Assembly: GCF_030733385.1 (NCBI RefSeq)
Contig: NZ_JASHJC010000002.1
Span: 1-64,000, forward strand
Reading direction: 5' to 3'
DNA length: 64,000 nucleotides
DNA from: Roseovarius sp. MMSF_3359
GTDB taxonomy: Bacteria > Pseudomonadota > Alphaproteobacteria > Rhodobacterales > Rhodobacteraceae
The notes beneath the pieces were generated by a model. That model saw only the letters and a program-made list of their open reading frames with translations, ran no database searches and was not told the DNA's origin. Position numbers and translations under genes: made by a program. Shown here piece after piece: positions 52,033 to 60,822 of this stretch; position 1 is the stretch's first letter; each line of letters starts with the position of its first letter.

Positions 52033-52284
52033 CTACTTGAGGCTGGACATCCGCTCCAAGGCTTCTGCAGTGCGTTTGGTATTGTCGTGAATACCAAGGA
52101 AAAGGTACATCATCCCCGCGGTGACGACCACATAGAATCCACCAAATATCAGGATACCAAGCCCGGCGAAAAATCCGCCCCCCGTCGTCATTGTCACCAG
52201 TGCAGAAATCACCACACCAACACACATCACCACCACAAGGATGGTGATCAGAATCTCAAAAGACCCAATAAAAAAGCTACGCAA
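52033..52284 (-). CDS. Small two-helix membrane protein
   Basis: This 83-residue protein has two hydrophobic segments (about 8-32 and 38-63), glycine-rich between them ('TTGGGFFAGLG'), then a short charged tail 'DNTKRTAEALERM'. GGA precedes the ATG. It is convergent with the plsY-linked gene, 13 nt away. Function is unknown. Confidence 0.72.
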   Translation of the reverse strand: MRSFFIGSFEILITILVVVMCVGVVISALVTMTTGGGFFAGLGILIFGGFYVVVTAGMMYLFLGIHDNTKRTAEALERMSSLK

Positions 52285-52386
52285 TGTTTATCCTCCGAAG
52301 CGTGTTAAGCACCTGAAACTCTGCGATAGTTTGCGATCCCATGCAAGGGTGCAATTCGGATGCTGACGCTTCGAACTCCCCGAATG

Positions 52387-53757
52387 TCAGTAGCTGTACT
52401 CGGCGTAGATCCGGTCCAGATCGCCCGACCAATCGCCGTGGTAATGCGCCAGCAACTCGTCGGCGGGAACCTGACCGCTTTCGACGCTTTCCTTCAAGGC
52501 ATTCAGGAAATGCGTCTCGTCCGGCACCAGACCGCCGGCACCGGATCGGCCCCGCGCGGCCAGGCCGGCCTCGGAAACCGCCACAACCTCACGCGCCAGC
52601 TCGTGCATGTTGATATCACCCACCTGCGCCTGCAACGCGCTCTCGCTTGCGGCCACGCGCAGCGCCTCGCGCGTCTCGGCATTCCAGTCCTTGCACAGGT
52701 CCCACGCCGCATCGAGCGAGGATTGGTCATACATCAACCCGACCCAGAACGCGGGCAGCGCACAAAGCCTGCGCCACGGGCCACCGTCGGCACCACGCAT
52801 CTCCATGAATTTCTTAATCCGCGCCTCGGGGAAGATCGTGGTCAGGTGATCGGCCCAATCGCTGAGCGTCGGTTTTTCGCCCGGCAACGCGGGCAACTCA
52901 CCGTTGAGGAAATCGCGGAAAGACATGCCAAGGGCGTCGATGTACTTGCCATCGCGGTAGACGAAATACATCGGCACATCGAGCGCAAAATCGGCATATT
53001 GTTCGAACCCGAACCCCTCGTCGAAAACAAAGGGCAGCATCCCCGTGCGGTCGGCATCCAGATCGCGCCAGACCCGGCTGCGCCAACTTTTGTGGCCATT
53101 GGGTTTACCGTCGAAAAACGGCGAGTTGGCGAAAAGCGCGGTCGCCACGGGCTGCAGGGCCAGCGCCACACGGAATTTCTGCACCATGTCCGCTTCGGAC
53201 GCGAAATCGAGGTTCACCTGCACCGTGCAGGTCCGCCGCATCATCGAGCGGCCCATGGTGCCCACCTTCTGCATATAGGCATCCATCAGCTTGTAGCGGC
53301 CCTTGGGCATCATCGGCATTTCTTCGTGCGACCATTGCGGCGCGGCCCCCAGGCCGATGAAGCCGACACCCACCTTGTCGGCGATGTCCTTGACGTCGCG
53401 CAGATGAGCGTTCACCTCGTCGCAGGTTTCGTGAATGGTCTCGACCGCCGCACCGGAAAGCTCCAATTGCCCACCGGGTTCAAGCGATACGTTCGCGCCG
53501 TCCTTCTCAAGCCCGATCAGCTTGCCGCCCTCTTCCACGGGCGCCCAGCCATGGCCGTCACGCAGCCCCTCAAGCACAGCCAGAACGCTGCGCTCTCCGT
53601 CATAGGGGATCGGTTTCAGCGTATCGCGGCAATAACCGAATTTCTCATGCTCCGTCCCGATGCGCCAGGCATCCTTGGGCTTGCAGCCGCTTTCCAGGTA
53701 CCCGGCCAACTGGTCATGGCTTTCGATCGGCCCGCCGCCGGATTGGGGAATGGACAT
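52387..53757 (-). CDS. gshA: Glutamate-cysteine ligase (plant/alphaproteobacterial type)
   Basis: This 456-residue enzyme makes gamma-glutamylcysteine, the first step of glutathione synthesis. The signatures 'RIGTEHEKFGYC', 'GANVSLEPGGQLELSG', 'TCTVQVNLDF' and 'RGADGGPWRRLCALPAFWVGL' fit the plant-type GCL family that alphaproteobacteria use. AGGAGG lies 7 nt before the ATG. It faces a Tat-type gene on the plus strand, 183 nt away. Glutathione production would support the detoxification genes in the window, but there is no direct link. Confidence 0.95.
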   Translation of the reverse strand: MSIPQSGGGPIESHDQLAGYLESGCKPKDAWRIGTEHEKFGYCRDTLKPIPYDGERSVLAVLEGLRDGHGWAPVEEGGKLIGLEKDGANVSLEPGGQLELSGAAVETIHETCDEVNAHLRDVKDIADKVGVGFIGLGAAPQWSHEEMPMMPKGRYKLMDAYMQKVGTMGRSMMRRTCTVQVNLDFASEADMVQKFRVALALQPVATALFANSPFFDGKPNGHKSWRSRVWRDLDADRTGMLPFVFDEGFGFEQYADFALDVPMYFVYRDGKYIDALGMSFRDFLNGELPALPGEKPTLSDWADHLTTIFPEARIKKFMEMRGADGGPWRRLCALPAFWVGLMYDQSSLDAAWDLCKDWNAETREALRVAASESALQAQVGDINMHELAREVVAVSEAGLAARGRSGAGGLVPDETHFLNALKESVESGQVPADELLAHYHGDWSGDLDRIYAEYSY

Positions 53758-53940
53758 GTCGGAGCCTCCTGGTTTTCATGGCCGCACGAAGCCTAGCTGT
53801 GGCGACTTCGGTGACAAGTGTCAATGCAGCCTTTCGGCCCGATCATCCCGCGCTTTGCCCGGCGCCGATCCAGCAGCAAAACACTATTGGCGCTGGCCGC
53901 CGACCTGCCTTAAACTCGGTAAAATTTTGGAGGTTTCATT

Positions 53941-54564
53941 TTGCATCATCGACAACTGCCCAATTCCTTTTCACGCCGCGCAGCCCTTGGCGCAGTCGCC
54001 GCAACTATTCTGAGCGGCCTTGTCGGCACACCCGCCCTGGCGCGTGGCGGCGGCGGCGGCGAGGCCAACCAGAACACCAACAGCTCTGGCTCATCCAGCA
54101 AGAAACCGAAAGCCAAGAAGACGCTTGATAAATCCAAACCAATTCTGATCACTCAGTCAAAATTCCGACGGCTCACGAAGAAGGGACTGCGGACGCTGAT
54201 CAGCCAGATCGACGCTGGACAGGAGGCGCGGGTTCAAGGGTTCTCTCCGCGGTTTTCGCGACTTCTCTTTGAGACCGCGCTGAATAACGACATGCTTTTT
54301 GTCGATATCCTGATTGGTGATCTCGCCAAGAAAAACACGGTGAAAGAGCGGAAAGAGGCGCTGAGGGGCTGGAAGAAATACGTCGAAGACATCTCGGAAC
54401 GAGATATCAAAAGGCTCGACTTACCCAGAAACCTTGAGGACATTCTGTTTGACAGCGACGGTCGGAATCAACAGCGGGCCGCGAAAATAGAACGAAGGAA
54501 GCGCCGCAAAAAGCTGTTGAACAAATGGATCTGGTCGCCACGCGAAGGCATGCTCACGAGTTAG
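53941..54564 (+). CDS. Tat- or Sec-exported basic protein of unknown function
   Basis: This 207-residue protein starts with TTG, 7 nt after GGAGG. It has a twin-arginine signal ('SFSRRAALGAVAATILSGLVGTPALA'-type pattern, residues about 9-34). The mature part has a Gly/Ser/Asn-rich linker, then a very basic helical domain ('SKFRRLTKKGLRTLI', 'KIERRKRRKKLLNKW'). Such basic proteins can bind acidic polymers or nucleic acid; no family recognised. A promoter pair TTGGCG-N18-TAAACT precedes it. Its 3' end overlaps the next gene on the opposite strand by 11 nt. Confidence 0.72.
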   Translation: MHHRQLPNSFSRRAALGAVAATILSGLVGTPALARGGGGGEANQNTNSSGSSSKKPKAKKTLDKSKPILITQSKFRRLTKKGLRTLISQIDAGQEARVQGFSPRFSRLLFETALNNDMLFVDILIGDLAKKNTVKERKEALRGWKKYVEDISERDIKRLDLPRNLEDILFDSDGRNQQRAAKIERRKRRKKLLNKWIWSPREGMLTS

Positions 54565-55093
54565 CATCCGCCCGCAGGGACGGCGGCGTGGTAAAGCCGG
54601 GCTTTTGCCAGATCACGGTGGGCGCGCCCCGGGCGCGTTTCATCTCTGCAAGCATCCTTTCGGTTCTGATCCCCGGCAGGGTCGCGAAGGCGTCAAAGAG
54701 CGTCTCGGCTCCTTCGGCGTTCAGCGGAATATGCAGATCACCCTGCCCCGGCTGGCTCAACACCCAATGTGCCGGCTTGCCCGTCGGATCTAGCCTCAGC
54801 ATGGTCATCTCGCGGAGCGCCACTGCCCCACCGGTCAGCGGGCCGAAATAGGCGACGGCGCCTTCATCCACATGGACCACGCCCGGGCCACCCCGATTGC
54901 CGCGAAAGCGCCCGCGTTGCAGACCGGTCACCAGAAGAACCGCCCCTGCGGCCAGCACGAAATAGCCCAGCCAATGCAGCAAGGCGCCGGTGCCAAAAGC
55001 CCAATAGGCCCCGAGGATCAGCACCCCAAGCGCCACCAGTACCTCCCGCCAGCGCCAGATGGCCTCTTTTGCCTCGGGTCGCACGAAACTCAT
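54554..55093 (-). CDS. Membrane protein of unknown function downstream of rsmE
   Basis: This 179-residue protein has two N-terminal hydrophobic segments ('EVLVALGVLILGAYWAFGTGALL' and 'WLGYFVLAAGAVLLVTGL'), then a soluble domain with 'GVVHVDEGAVAYFGPLTGGAVALREMTMLRLDPTGKP'. The ATG at 55093 overlaps the rsmE stop (ATGA). A TTG at 55099 is the only alternative. Unknown function, probably an inner-membrane protein. Confidence 0.8.
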   Translation of the reverse strand: MSFVRPEAKEAIWRWREVLVALGVLILGAYWAFGTGALLHWLGYFVLAAGAVLLVTGLQRGRFRGNRGGPGVVHVDEGAVAYFGPLTGGAVALREMTMLRLDPTGKPAHWVLSQPGQGDLHIPLNAEGAETLFDAFATLPGIRTERMLAEMKRARGAPTVIWQKPGFTTPPSLRADANS

Positions 55094-55815
55094 CCCCAAT
55101 CCCCCAAGGCCTGCTGCCAGACCGTCAGCGCCACGACAGCCGCGGTATCGGCGCGCAGGATGCGGGGGCCGAGGCTGACCGCATGGGCGGTGGGCATGGC
55201 ATGAAGCCTGTCACGTTCAGCATCCGAAAACCCGCCTTCGGGTCCGATCAGTATGGCCCATTTGTTGCCGCCCGCCGCACCAAGAGTTTCAGCCACCCCT
55301 GCCAATGCCTCATCGCAGAACATCAGTTGCCGATCCTCGGGCCACTTGTCCAACATCCGGGACAGTTTCTGCAGATCAGCGACCTCAGGCACAAACGTGC
55401 CGCCGCATTGCTCGGCCGCCTCGACCGCATGGGCCTGCAAGCGGTCCTGGCGAATACGCTCGGCATTGGTGAAATCCGTCCCGACCGGGCAGATGCGACG
55501 CGCGCCCATCTCGGCAGCCTTCTCGACGATGAAATCTGTGCGCGCCTTTTTGATCGGTGCAAATATCAGCCACAGATCGGGCGGCATCCGCAGGTGCTGC
55601 GATTGGTTCTTGACCTGCAAACGACCACCGCGCTTGCCAGCCTCCGCAACGCTCGCCTGCCATTCCCCGTCGCGCCCGTTAAAAAGCGCCACAACGTCCC
55701 CGACCGCAAGCCGCATTACCCCAAAGAGGTAATGCGCCTGATCGCGGTTCAGAGGAACCGATTGCCCTTGCCCCAAGGGGTGATCTACATACAGTCTGAT
55801 CTTCGCAGCCGTCAT
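55090..55815 (-). CDS. rsmE: 16S rRNA (uracil-1498-N3)-methyltransferase
   Basis: This 241-residue SPOUT methyltransferase modifies 16S rRNA U1498. The N-terminal PUA-like part has 'HYLFGVMRLAVGDVVALFNGRDGEW'. The SPOUT domain shows 'KKARTDFIVEKAAEMGARRICPV' and the knot motif 'ILIGPEGGFSDAERDRL' with 'LGPRILRADTAAVVAL'. The start codon lies only 11 nt from the oppositely oriented ubiA start. Confidence 0.94.
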   Translation of the reverse strand: MTAAKIRLYVDHPLGQGQSVPLNRDQAHYLFGVMRLAVGDVVALFNGRDGEWQASVAEAGKRGGRLQVKNQSQHLRMPPDLWLIFAPIKKARTDFIVEKAAEMGARRICPVGTDFTNAERIRQDRLQAHAVEAAEQCGGTFVPEVADLQKLSRMLDKWPEDRQLMFCDEALAGVAETLGAAGGNKWAILIGPEGGFSDAERDRLHAMPTAHAVSLGPRILRADTAAVVALTVWQQALGDWG

Positions 55816-55826
55816 GGGGCCAACAT

Positions 55827-56792
55827 ATGACTGAGACCGACAAGACGCCAGAGGCTGCGGGCCAGGTGGCCGACGCCTATCGCGGCAATTGGGTCGATCG
55901 GTGGGCGCCCCCGGTCACGCGGCCCTACCTGCGGCTTTCCCGCGCCGACCGACCAATCGGCACATGGCTTCTGCTGCTGCCCTGCTGGTGGGGGCTCCTG
56001 TTGGGGATGGTTTACGACGGGCGCGCGACGCTGCATGATCTATGGATCTTCTTCGGCTGCGCCATCGGGGCGTTCCTGATGCGGGGCGCAGGATGTACAT
56101 GGAACGACATCACCGACCGCCATATCGACGGATCGGTGGCGCGCACGGCGTCGCGACCAATCCCGTCGGGTCAGGTCAGTGTCAAGGGTGCGCTGGTGTG
56201 GCTGGTGGCGCAGGCGCTGGTCAGTTTCGGCATCCTTTTGACATTCAACATCGCGGCAATCGGGCTGGGTGTGCTGTCGCTCCTGCCGGTCGCGATCTAT
56301 CCCTTCGCAAAACGCTTCACCTGGTGGCCGCAGGTCTTTCTGGGCGTGGCGTTCAACTGGGGTGCGCTTCTGGCCTGGACCGCCCATACCGGGGCGCTGC
56401 AATGGCCGGCGGTCATGCTCTACCTCGCTGGCATCGCCTGGACACTGTTCTATGACACGATCTACGCCCATCAGGACGCCGAGGATGATGCCCTGATCGG
56501 GGTGAAATCCACCGCGCGGCTCTTTGGGGCGAACTCTCCGCGCTGGCTGCGCCGGTTTCTGGTGCTGACCGTCACGCTGATGGCGGTTGCCGTGATGCTG
56601 GCGACGCTGGAGGGCCATTTTGCCGCCGTTCTGGTGGCGATTTGCGGGCCTTGGGCGCTCGGCTGGCACCTGCAATGGCAGCTGCGCCACCTGGACATCG
56701 AGGACAATGACCTGCTGCTGCGGCTCTTCCGCTCGAACCGGGATGCGGGCCTCCTGCCCCTGCCGTTTTTTGCCGTTGCCCTGTTCCTTTGA
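55827..56792 (+). CDS. ubiA: 4-hydroxybenzoate polyprenyltransferase
   Basis: This 321-residue membrane prenyltransferase attaches the polyprenyl tail in ubiquinone synthesis. Two Asp-rich metal-diphosphate motifs are visible: 'NDITDRHID' and 'DTIYAHQDAEDD'. About eight hydrophobic segments fit the family. It is separated from the divergent rsmE gene by 11 nt, so its promoter must lie within rsmE coding sequence or the transcript is nearly leaderless. Confidence 0.96.
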   Translation: MTETDKTPEAAGQVADAYRGNWVDRWAPPVTRPYLRLSRADRPIGTWLLLLPCWWGLLLGMVYDGRATLHDLWIFFGCAIGAFLMRGAGCTWNDITDRHIDGSVARTASRPIPSGQVSVKGALVWLVAQALVSFGILLTFNIAAIGLGVLSLLPVAIYPFAKRFTWWPQVFLGVAFNWGALLAWTAHTGALQWPAVMLYLAGIAWTLFYDTIYAHQDAEDDALIGVKSTARLFGANSPRWLRRFLVLTVTLMAVAVMLATLEGHFAAVLVAICGPWALGWHLQWQLRHLDIEDNDLLLRLFRSNRDAGLLPLPFFAVALFL

Positions 56793-56853
56793 TTGAACTC
56801 GGGGGCCGAGCCGCCTAAACACGATAGGGGATTAACTATTTACCGGACGTGCC

Positions 56854-58758
56854 ATGCGCCTGTCTGCCATCTTTGCCATTGCTGCCAGTTTCGTTGTCGC
56901 GGCTGTTCTGTGCCTGGTTGCTGCCGGGTTCTCCGTGCGGGTGATCGAAGACAATTCGCGCAATTCGGTGCGCGATACGCTCGACGCCAATGGGCTGGTC
57001 TGGTCCGAAGTCGATGCCAACGGGCTTCAGGTCTTCCTCGGCGGCACCGCCCCGTCGGAGGCGCTCCGGTTCAAGGCCCTGTCCGTGGCTGCGACCGTGG
57101 TGGACGCCGCGCGGGTTATCGACCAGATGGACGTGGCCGATAGCGCCGAGATTGCACCGCCTGACTTTTCCATCGAAATCCTGCGCAACGATAGCGGCCT
57201 GTCACTGATCGGGCTGATCCCCACCTCCACCGACCGCGCGGATCTCTTGGACGACATCATCGACGCGACCGATGATACCGAAGTCGCGGATCTGCTCGAA
57301 GCGGCTGACTATCCGCAACCGGAGACCTGGGAGGCGGCGATAGATTTTGCCGTGCGCGCGCTTAAAATCCTGCCACGCACCAAGATCTCCATCGCGGCGG
57401 ACAAGGTGGAAATCACCGCCATGGCCGATAGCATCGACCAGAAGAACAAGATCGAGTCCGACCTGATCCGCAAGTCGCCGGACGACATTCGCCTGGCGCT
57501 CAACATCTCGGCCCCGCGGCCGGTCATCACCCCCTTCACGCTCCGCTTTCTCATTCAGGACGGGCAGGCCCGGTTCGATGCCTGCTCAGCAGATACCGAA
57601 GCGGCGCGTCAGGTTATCCTGAAAGCTGCGACAAGCGCGGGGCTTCGGCAGGAGAGTGACTGCACCATCGGTCTTGGCGTGCCCTCCCCGCAATGGGGCA
57701 AGGCGACGTCACAGGCCATCGCGGCGCTTGCCGAACTGGGCGGCGGCAGCGTGACCTTCTCGGACGCGGATATCTCGCTGGTCGCGGAACAAGGCACACC
57801 GGAAAACCGGTTTGACGATGTCGTGGGCGCGCTTGAAACCTCTCTGCCAGAGGTATTTGCACTCCACGCGGTTCTGCCCCCACCGCCGAACGAAGCCCCC
57901 GAGATCACACCGGAATTCGTCGCCACCTTGTCGCCTGAAGGGTTGGTCCAGATCCGCGGCCGGGTGGGGAGCGAAACAAGCCGCGATACGGTCAACAGCT
58001 TTGCCAAGGCACGCTTTACCTCGGACAGCGTCCACAATACGGCGCGCGTGGCCGCCGGTCTGCCACAGGACTGGCCGCTGCGCATTCTGACCGGGCTTGA
58101 GGCTTTGTCCTATCTCTCGAACGGCGCCGTGACGGTGACGCCCGAGGCTCTGGAGCTCAGCGGAAACAGCGGCAACAAGAACGCGCAAGCGATGATCGCC
58201 CGCTTCCTCGCGACCAAGCTGGGCGAGGCCGAAGAGTTTTCCATCGACGTGGTCTATCGAAAGGCGCTTGATCCGGTGGCCAGCATCCCCACGCCGGACG
58301 AATGCGAGGCCGCAATCGCGGGCATCCTGAGTGAGCGGAAGATCAACTTCGAGCCGGGCTCGGCGACCATCGACGAAAACGGCGCGGCGATCATGGATGA
58401 CATTGCGGAGATCTTGAAGAAATGCGGTGAGATCCGAATGGAGATCGGCGGCCACACGGACAGCCAGGGCCGCGAGGTCATGAACCAGCAACTGAGCCAG
58501 TCGCGAGCACGGGCGGTGTTGAGCGAGCTGCGCGACCGCCGTGTGCTGACCTCTGCGCTGACCGCAAAGGGCTACGGCGAAAGCACCCCCATTGCGGACA
58601 ACAAGACCGAAGACGGGCGCGAGGCCAACCGCCGGATCGAATTCAAACTGATCCGCCCGGAACCGATCGTGGAACGACAGACAGGGCTTGAAAGCATGGA
58701 AGAAGCAAACCAGACGGACGAGCCAATCCAGGAAGAGACATCCGATGAACAGAACTGA
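56854..58758 (+). CDS. OmpA-family peptidoglycan-associated protein
   Basis: This 634-residue envelope protein has an N-terminal membrane segment or signal (residues about 5-25), then several BON-like segments ('VWSEVDANGLQVFLGGTAPSEALRFKAL'). The C-terminal OmpA domain (about 490-605) has 'INFEPGSATIDENGAAIMDDIAEIL', 'IGGHTDSQG' and 'SQSRARAVLSELRDRRV', 'NRRIEFKL', with the peptidoglycan-binding Asp and Arg positions kept. The tail is acidic. The stop overlaps the coiled-coil gene by 14 nt, suggesting they work together. Confidence 0.88.
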   Translation: MRLSAIFAIAASFVVAAVLCLVAAGFSVRVIEDNSRNSVRDTLDANGLVWSEVDANGLQVFLGGTAPSEALRFKALSVAATVVDAARVIDQMDVADSAEIAPPDFSIEILRNDSGLSLIGLIPTSTDRADLLDDIIDATDDTEVADLLEAADYPQPETWEAAIDFAVRALKILPRTKISIAADKVEITAMADSIDQKNKIESDLIRKSPDDIRLALNISAPRPVITPFTLRFLIQDGQARFDACSADTEAARQVILKAATSAGLRQESDCTIGLGVPSPQWGKATSQAIAALAELGGGSVTFSDADISLVAEQGTPENRFDDVVGALETSLPEVFALHAVLPPPPNEAPEITPEFVATLSPEGLVQIRGRVGSETSRDTVNSFAKARFTSDSVHNTARVAAGLPQDWPLRILTGLEALSYLSNGAVTVTPEALELSGNSGNKNAQAMIARFLATKLGEAEEFSIDVVYRKALDPVASIPTPDECEAAIAGILSERKINFEPGSATIDENGAAIMDDIAEILKKCGEIRMEIGGHTDSQGREVMNQQLSQSRARAVLSELRDRRVLTSALTAKGYGESTPIADNKTEDGREANRRIEFKLIRPEPIVERQTGLESMEEANQTDEPIQEETSDEQN

Positions 58759-59083
58759 GTTTATCATTGCCACGGCGATTGTACTTTTTGTGGCGTTCTG
58801 CCTGGGGTGGTTCGCCAATTGGCTGATCCACCGGTTTATCCGCGTGGCAGGCTCGGATGTGGGCGAGCTGGAGAAGATGGCGCAGGAGCTGCATGAAGCC
58901 GAAGAAACCCGTGATCAGGCCATCACCTATCTGCAACAGCGCGAGGCCGAACTGACCAACCAGATCAGCCAGACCGAAGCCGAGTTATCGGCGACAATGG
59001 ACGGCTTGCGCGAGGCGCGCCGCGAAGCCGAAGACCTGCGCGGTCAGTTGGAACGCCTGAGCCAGAACCGCTCCAACGCCTGA
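58745..59083 (+). CDS. Membrane-anchored coiled-coil protein
   Basis: This 112-residue protein has a single N-terminal membrane segment ('FIIATAIVLFVAFCLGWFANWLI') followed by a long coiled coil ('ELEKMAQELHEAEETRDQAITYLQQREAELTNQISQTEAELSATMDGLREARREAEDLRGQL'). The start codon lies inside the OmpA-family gene, which ends 14 nt later, so translation is coupled. It may act as a spacer or scaffold for the OmpA-family protein. No family recognised. Confidence 0.8.
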   Translation: MNRTEFIIATAIVLFVAFCLGWFANWLIHRFIRVAGSDVGELEKMAQELHEAEETRDQAITYLQQREAELTNQISQTEAELSATMDGLREARREAEDLRGQLERLSQNRSNA

Positions 59084-59209
59084 CCTCTTTCACTTGGATC
59101 AAATTGTGCGCCTGCGGCGCGCAGGATATCTCGTCGTCCGCCTCCGGCTTCCTCCTCGGAAGCAAGCCCCGAATGTGACGCAACAGATCAACGGCGGCGC
59201 CCCGGGGGT

Positions 59210-59227
59210 CTGGGGGACGTCCCCCAG
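59210..59227. repeat. Perfect 18-nt palindrome, REP-like
   Basis: CTGGGGGAC and GTCCCCCAG form a perfect 9-9 palindrome inside a GC-rich stretch (GCGCCCCGGGGGT upstream), 126 nt after the coiled-coil gene stop. Such CCCGGGGGTCTGGGGG-type sequences recur in Rhodobacteraceae intergenic DNA, to my knowledge. It may be a repeat family member or a terminator-like hairpin without a T-run. Confidence 0.5.
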
Positions 59228-59295
59228 GGCCTGCATGGCCTGAATGCAAACTAAAAAGCGTGAGCAACGCGAACTCCTGTAAGAAGCCCTCCGGT

Positions 59296-59697
59296 TTATT
59301 GGATGGGCCTGGCTTCGATCACGACGAAAGCCTGCGCCCAGGGGTGGTCATCGGTCAAGGTGACATGGATGATAGCCTCGTGACCCTCTGGCGTCATCGC
59401 CTCCAACCGCTCCGCCGCCCAGCCGGTGACCGCCATGACCGGCTGGCCCGAATTGAGGTTGCTGACCGCCATGTCCTTCCAGGAAATCCCCATGCGCAGC
59501 CCTGTCCCCAATGCCTTGGAACAGGCTTCCTTCGCCGCCCAGCGTTTTGCATAGGTCCCCGGTGTATCCGCGCGCCGTTCGGCCTTTAGCTGCTCAACCT
59601 CGGTGAAGACCCGGTTGCGGAACCGATCCCCGAACCGATCCAACGTCCCGGCAATGCGTTCGATATTCGCCAGGTCGGTGCCGATCCCGAGGATCAT
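59296..59697 (-). CDS. acpS: Holo-[acyl-carrier-protein] synthase
   Basis: This 133-residue enzyme transfers phosphopantetheine to acyl carrier protein. Signatures '[12 protein letters not shown]', with the metal-binding Asp, and '[18 protein letters not shown]' (Trp-Ala-x-Lys-Glu) are clear, here '[10 protein letters not shown]'. Length is typical. The start overlaps the LysE stop by ATGA. It is last of the minus-strand run from relA/spoT. Confidence 0.95.
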   Translation of the reverse strand: MILGIGTDLANIERIAGTLDRFGDRFRNRVFTEVEQLKAERRADTPGTYAKRWAAKEACSKALGTGLRMGISWKDMAVSNLNSGQPVMAVTGWAAERLEAMTPEGHEAIIHVTLTDDHPWAQAFVVIEARPIQ

Positions 59698-60314
59698 CTC
59701 GATACGGCCGACCGGATCAGCGCCAACCCGCCGGTCGCAAAAAGCGCCGCAGTGGCCCCTTCGATCCAGCGCCGTCCACGCCGGTATAGCGCCATCATGC
59801 CGCCCATGGAAAAGAGCAATGAATAGCTCAGGTTGTTGAGAAAAGCGACCGCCACGCAGACCAGCGTCGTCACCAGCACCGAGACCACCGTGTCACTCGG
59901 GTTCAGGCCCATCGACAGCGCCGCCATCCAGGCAATGACGGATTTCGGGTTTGACAGGTTCAGGATGACGCCGCGCCAGAACCACCGCCCGGCACCGATT
60001 TCCGCAACCGCCGTATCGCGCGTTCGAAGCGCAGAGCGTCCCGACTGCCAGGCGAGCCACAGCAGATACCCCCCGCCAAGCAGCTTGAGAACCACCAACA
60101 GCCAGGCGGATGCCTGCAGAACCGCTCCCATGCCCGTCGCGGCCAACACCCCCCAAAAGACCAGTGCAACGCTCAGGCCCAGCCCGTAGATAACGCTGGC
60201 GCGGCGGCCATATCGCATCGCAATGGCCGCGTTCGAGATATTGGCGGGTCCGGGTGACGCCGCAATCACCCAGAATGCCACACCAACTGCGATCAATGTT
60301 GTTGCATCAACCAT
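59694..60314 (-). CDS. LysE/RhtB family exporter
   Basis: This 206-residue membrane protein has '[32 protein letters not shown]' and '[19 protein letters not shown]', the two LysE-family signatures, and six hydrophobic segments. AAGGGAGACGGG precedes the ATG at 60314; the frame extends 15 nt upstream. It sits between the ABZJ-like gene and acpS, and overlaps acpS by ATGA. The cargo is unknown. The same length as the LysE gene at 46300 is a coincidence of family size. Confidence 0.88.
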   Translation of the reverse strand: MVDATTLIAVGVAFWVIAASPGPANISNAAIAMRYGRRASVIYGLGLSVALVFWGVLAATGMGAVLQASAWLLVVLKLLGGGYLLWLAWQSGRSALRTRDTAVAEIGAGRWFWRGVILNLSNPKSVIAWMAALSMGLNPSDTVVSVLVTTLVCVAVAFLNNLSYSLLFSMGGMMALYRRGRRWIEGATAALFATGGLALIRSAVSR

Positions 60315-60384
60315 CCCGTCTCCCTTCACAAAGATCTCTGATCCATCAAATCGGGCAGCGGCATCGGCAGCCGGTCACCGCCAA

Positions 60385-60822
60385 CTACCCCCGCGTTTCG
60401 CGCTTCAGTTCGTTGCGGGCACCCATCCAGAAAAACAAACGCGCACCAAGGATAAAGAACACACCCATCAGGACCGTTATCGTGCTCAGCGCGGCAAACC
60501 CGACGGGGGTCAGGAATTGCCCGAGCCCGCCCGGAAAGGCGGACATGAAAAACGCCGCGAATGCCATGCTGATCCCAAGCCCCACGAGACCGAAGAGCGC
60601 CGATATCTGCCAAGCCCAACTGCCCTTTGGCAACGTCCCCTCGGTCCGGGCGAATGTCGCCCCTTCGAGAATCGACACCACAACGATGGGGATCACCGTT
60701 GCGCCGGAAGAGCGGAGGTTGAACCCGAAGTAACGGCCCGCAATGTAGAGCACCAGCGATATGCCGATCACGATCAGCGCGTAGCGCATGACAAAGCGCG
60801 ACCAGTTGACCTTGTATGTCAT
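60385..60822 (-). CDS. ABZJ_00895-like membrane protein
   Basis: This 145-residue protein has four hydrophobic segments and '[51 protein letters not shown]', a layout I associate with the ABZJ_00895 family. Four-segment membrane protein of unknown function. The start overlaps the pdxJ stop by ATGA, indicating co-translation. Nothing suggests a role in vitamin B6 synthesis. Confidence 0.72.
   Translation of the reverse strand: MTYKVNWSRFVMRYALIVIGISLVLYIAGRYFGFNLRSSGATVIPIVVVSILEGATFARTEGTLPKGSWAWQISALFGLVGLGISMAFAAFFMSAFPGGLGQFLTPVGFAALSTITVLMGVFFILGARLFFWMGARNELKRETRG

Noticed and set aside
46300-60314. The two LysE genes (46300 and 59694) as a recent duplication
   Set aside because: They share length and family motifs but differ clearly in sequence and context, so a recent duplication is not supported.
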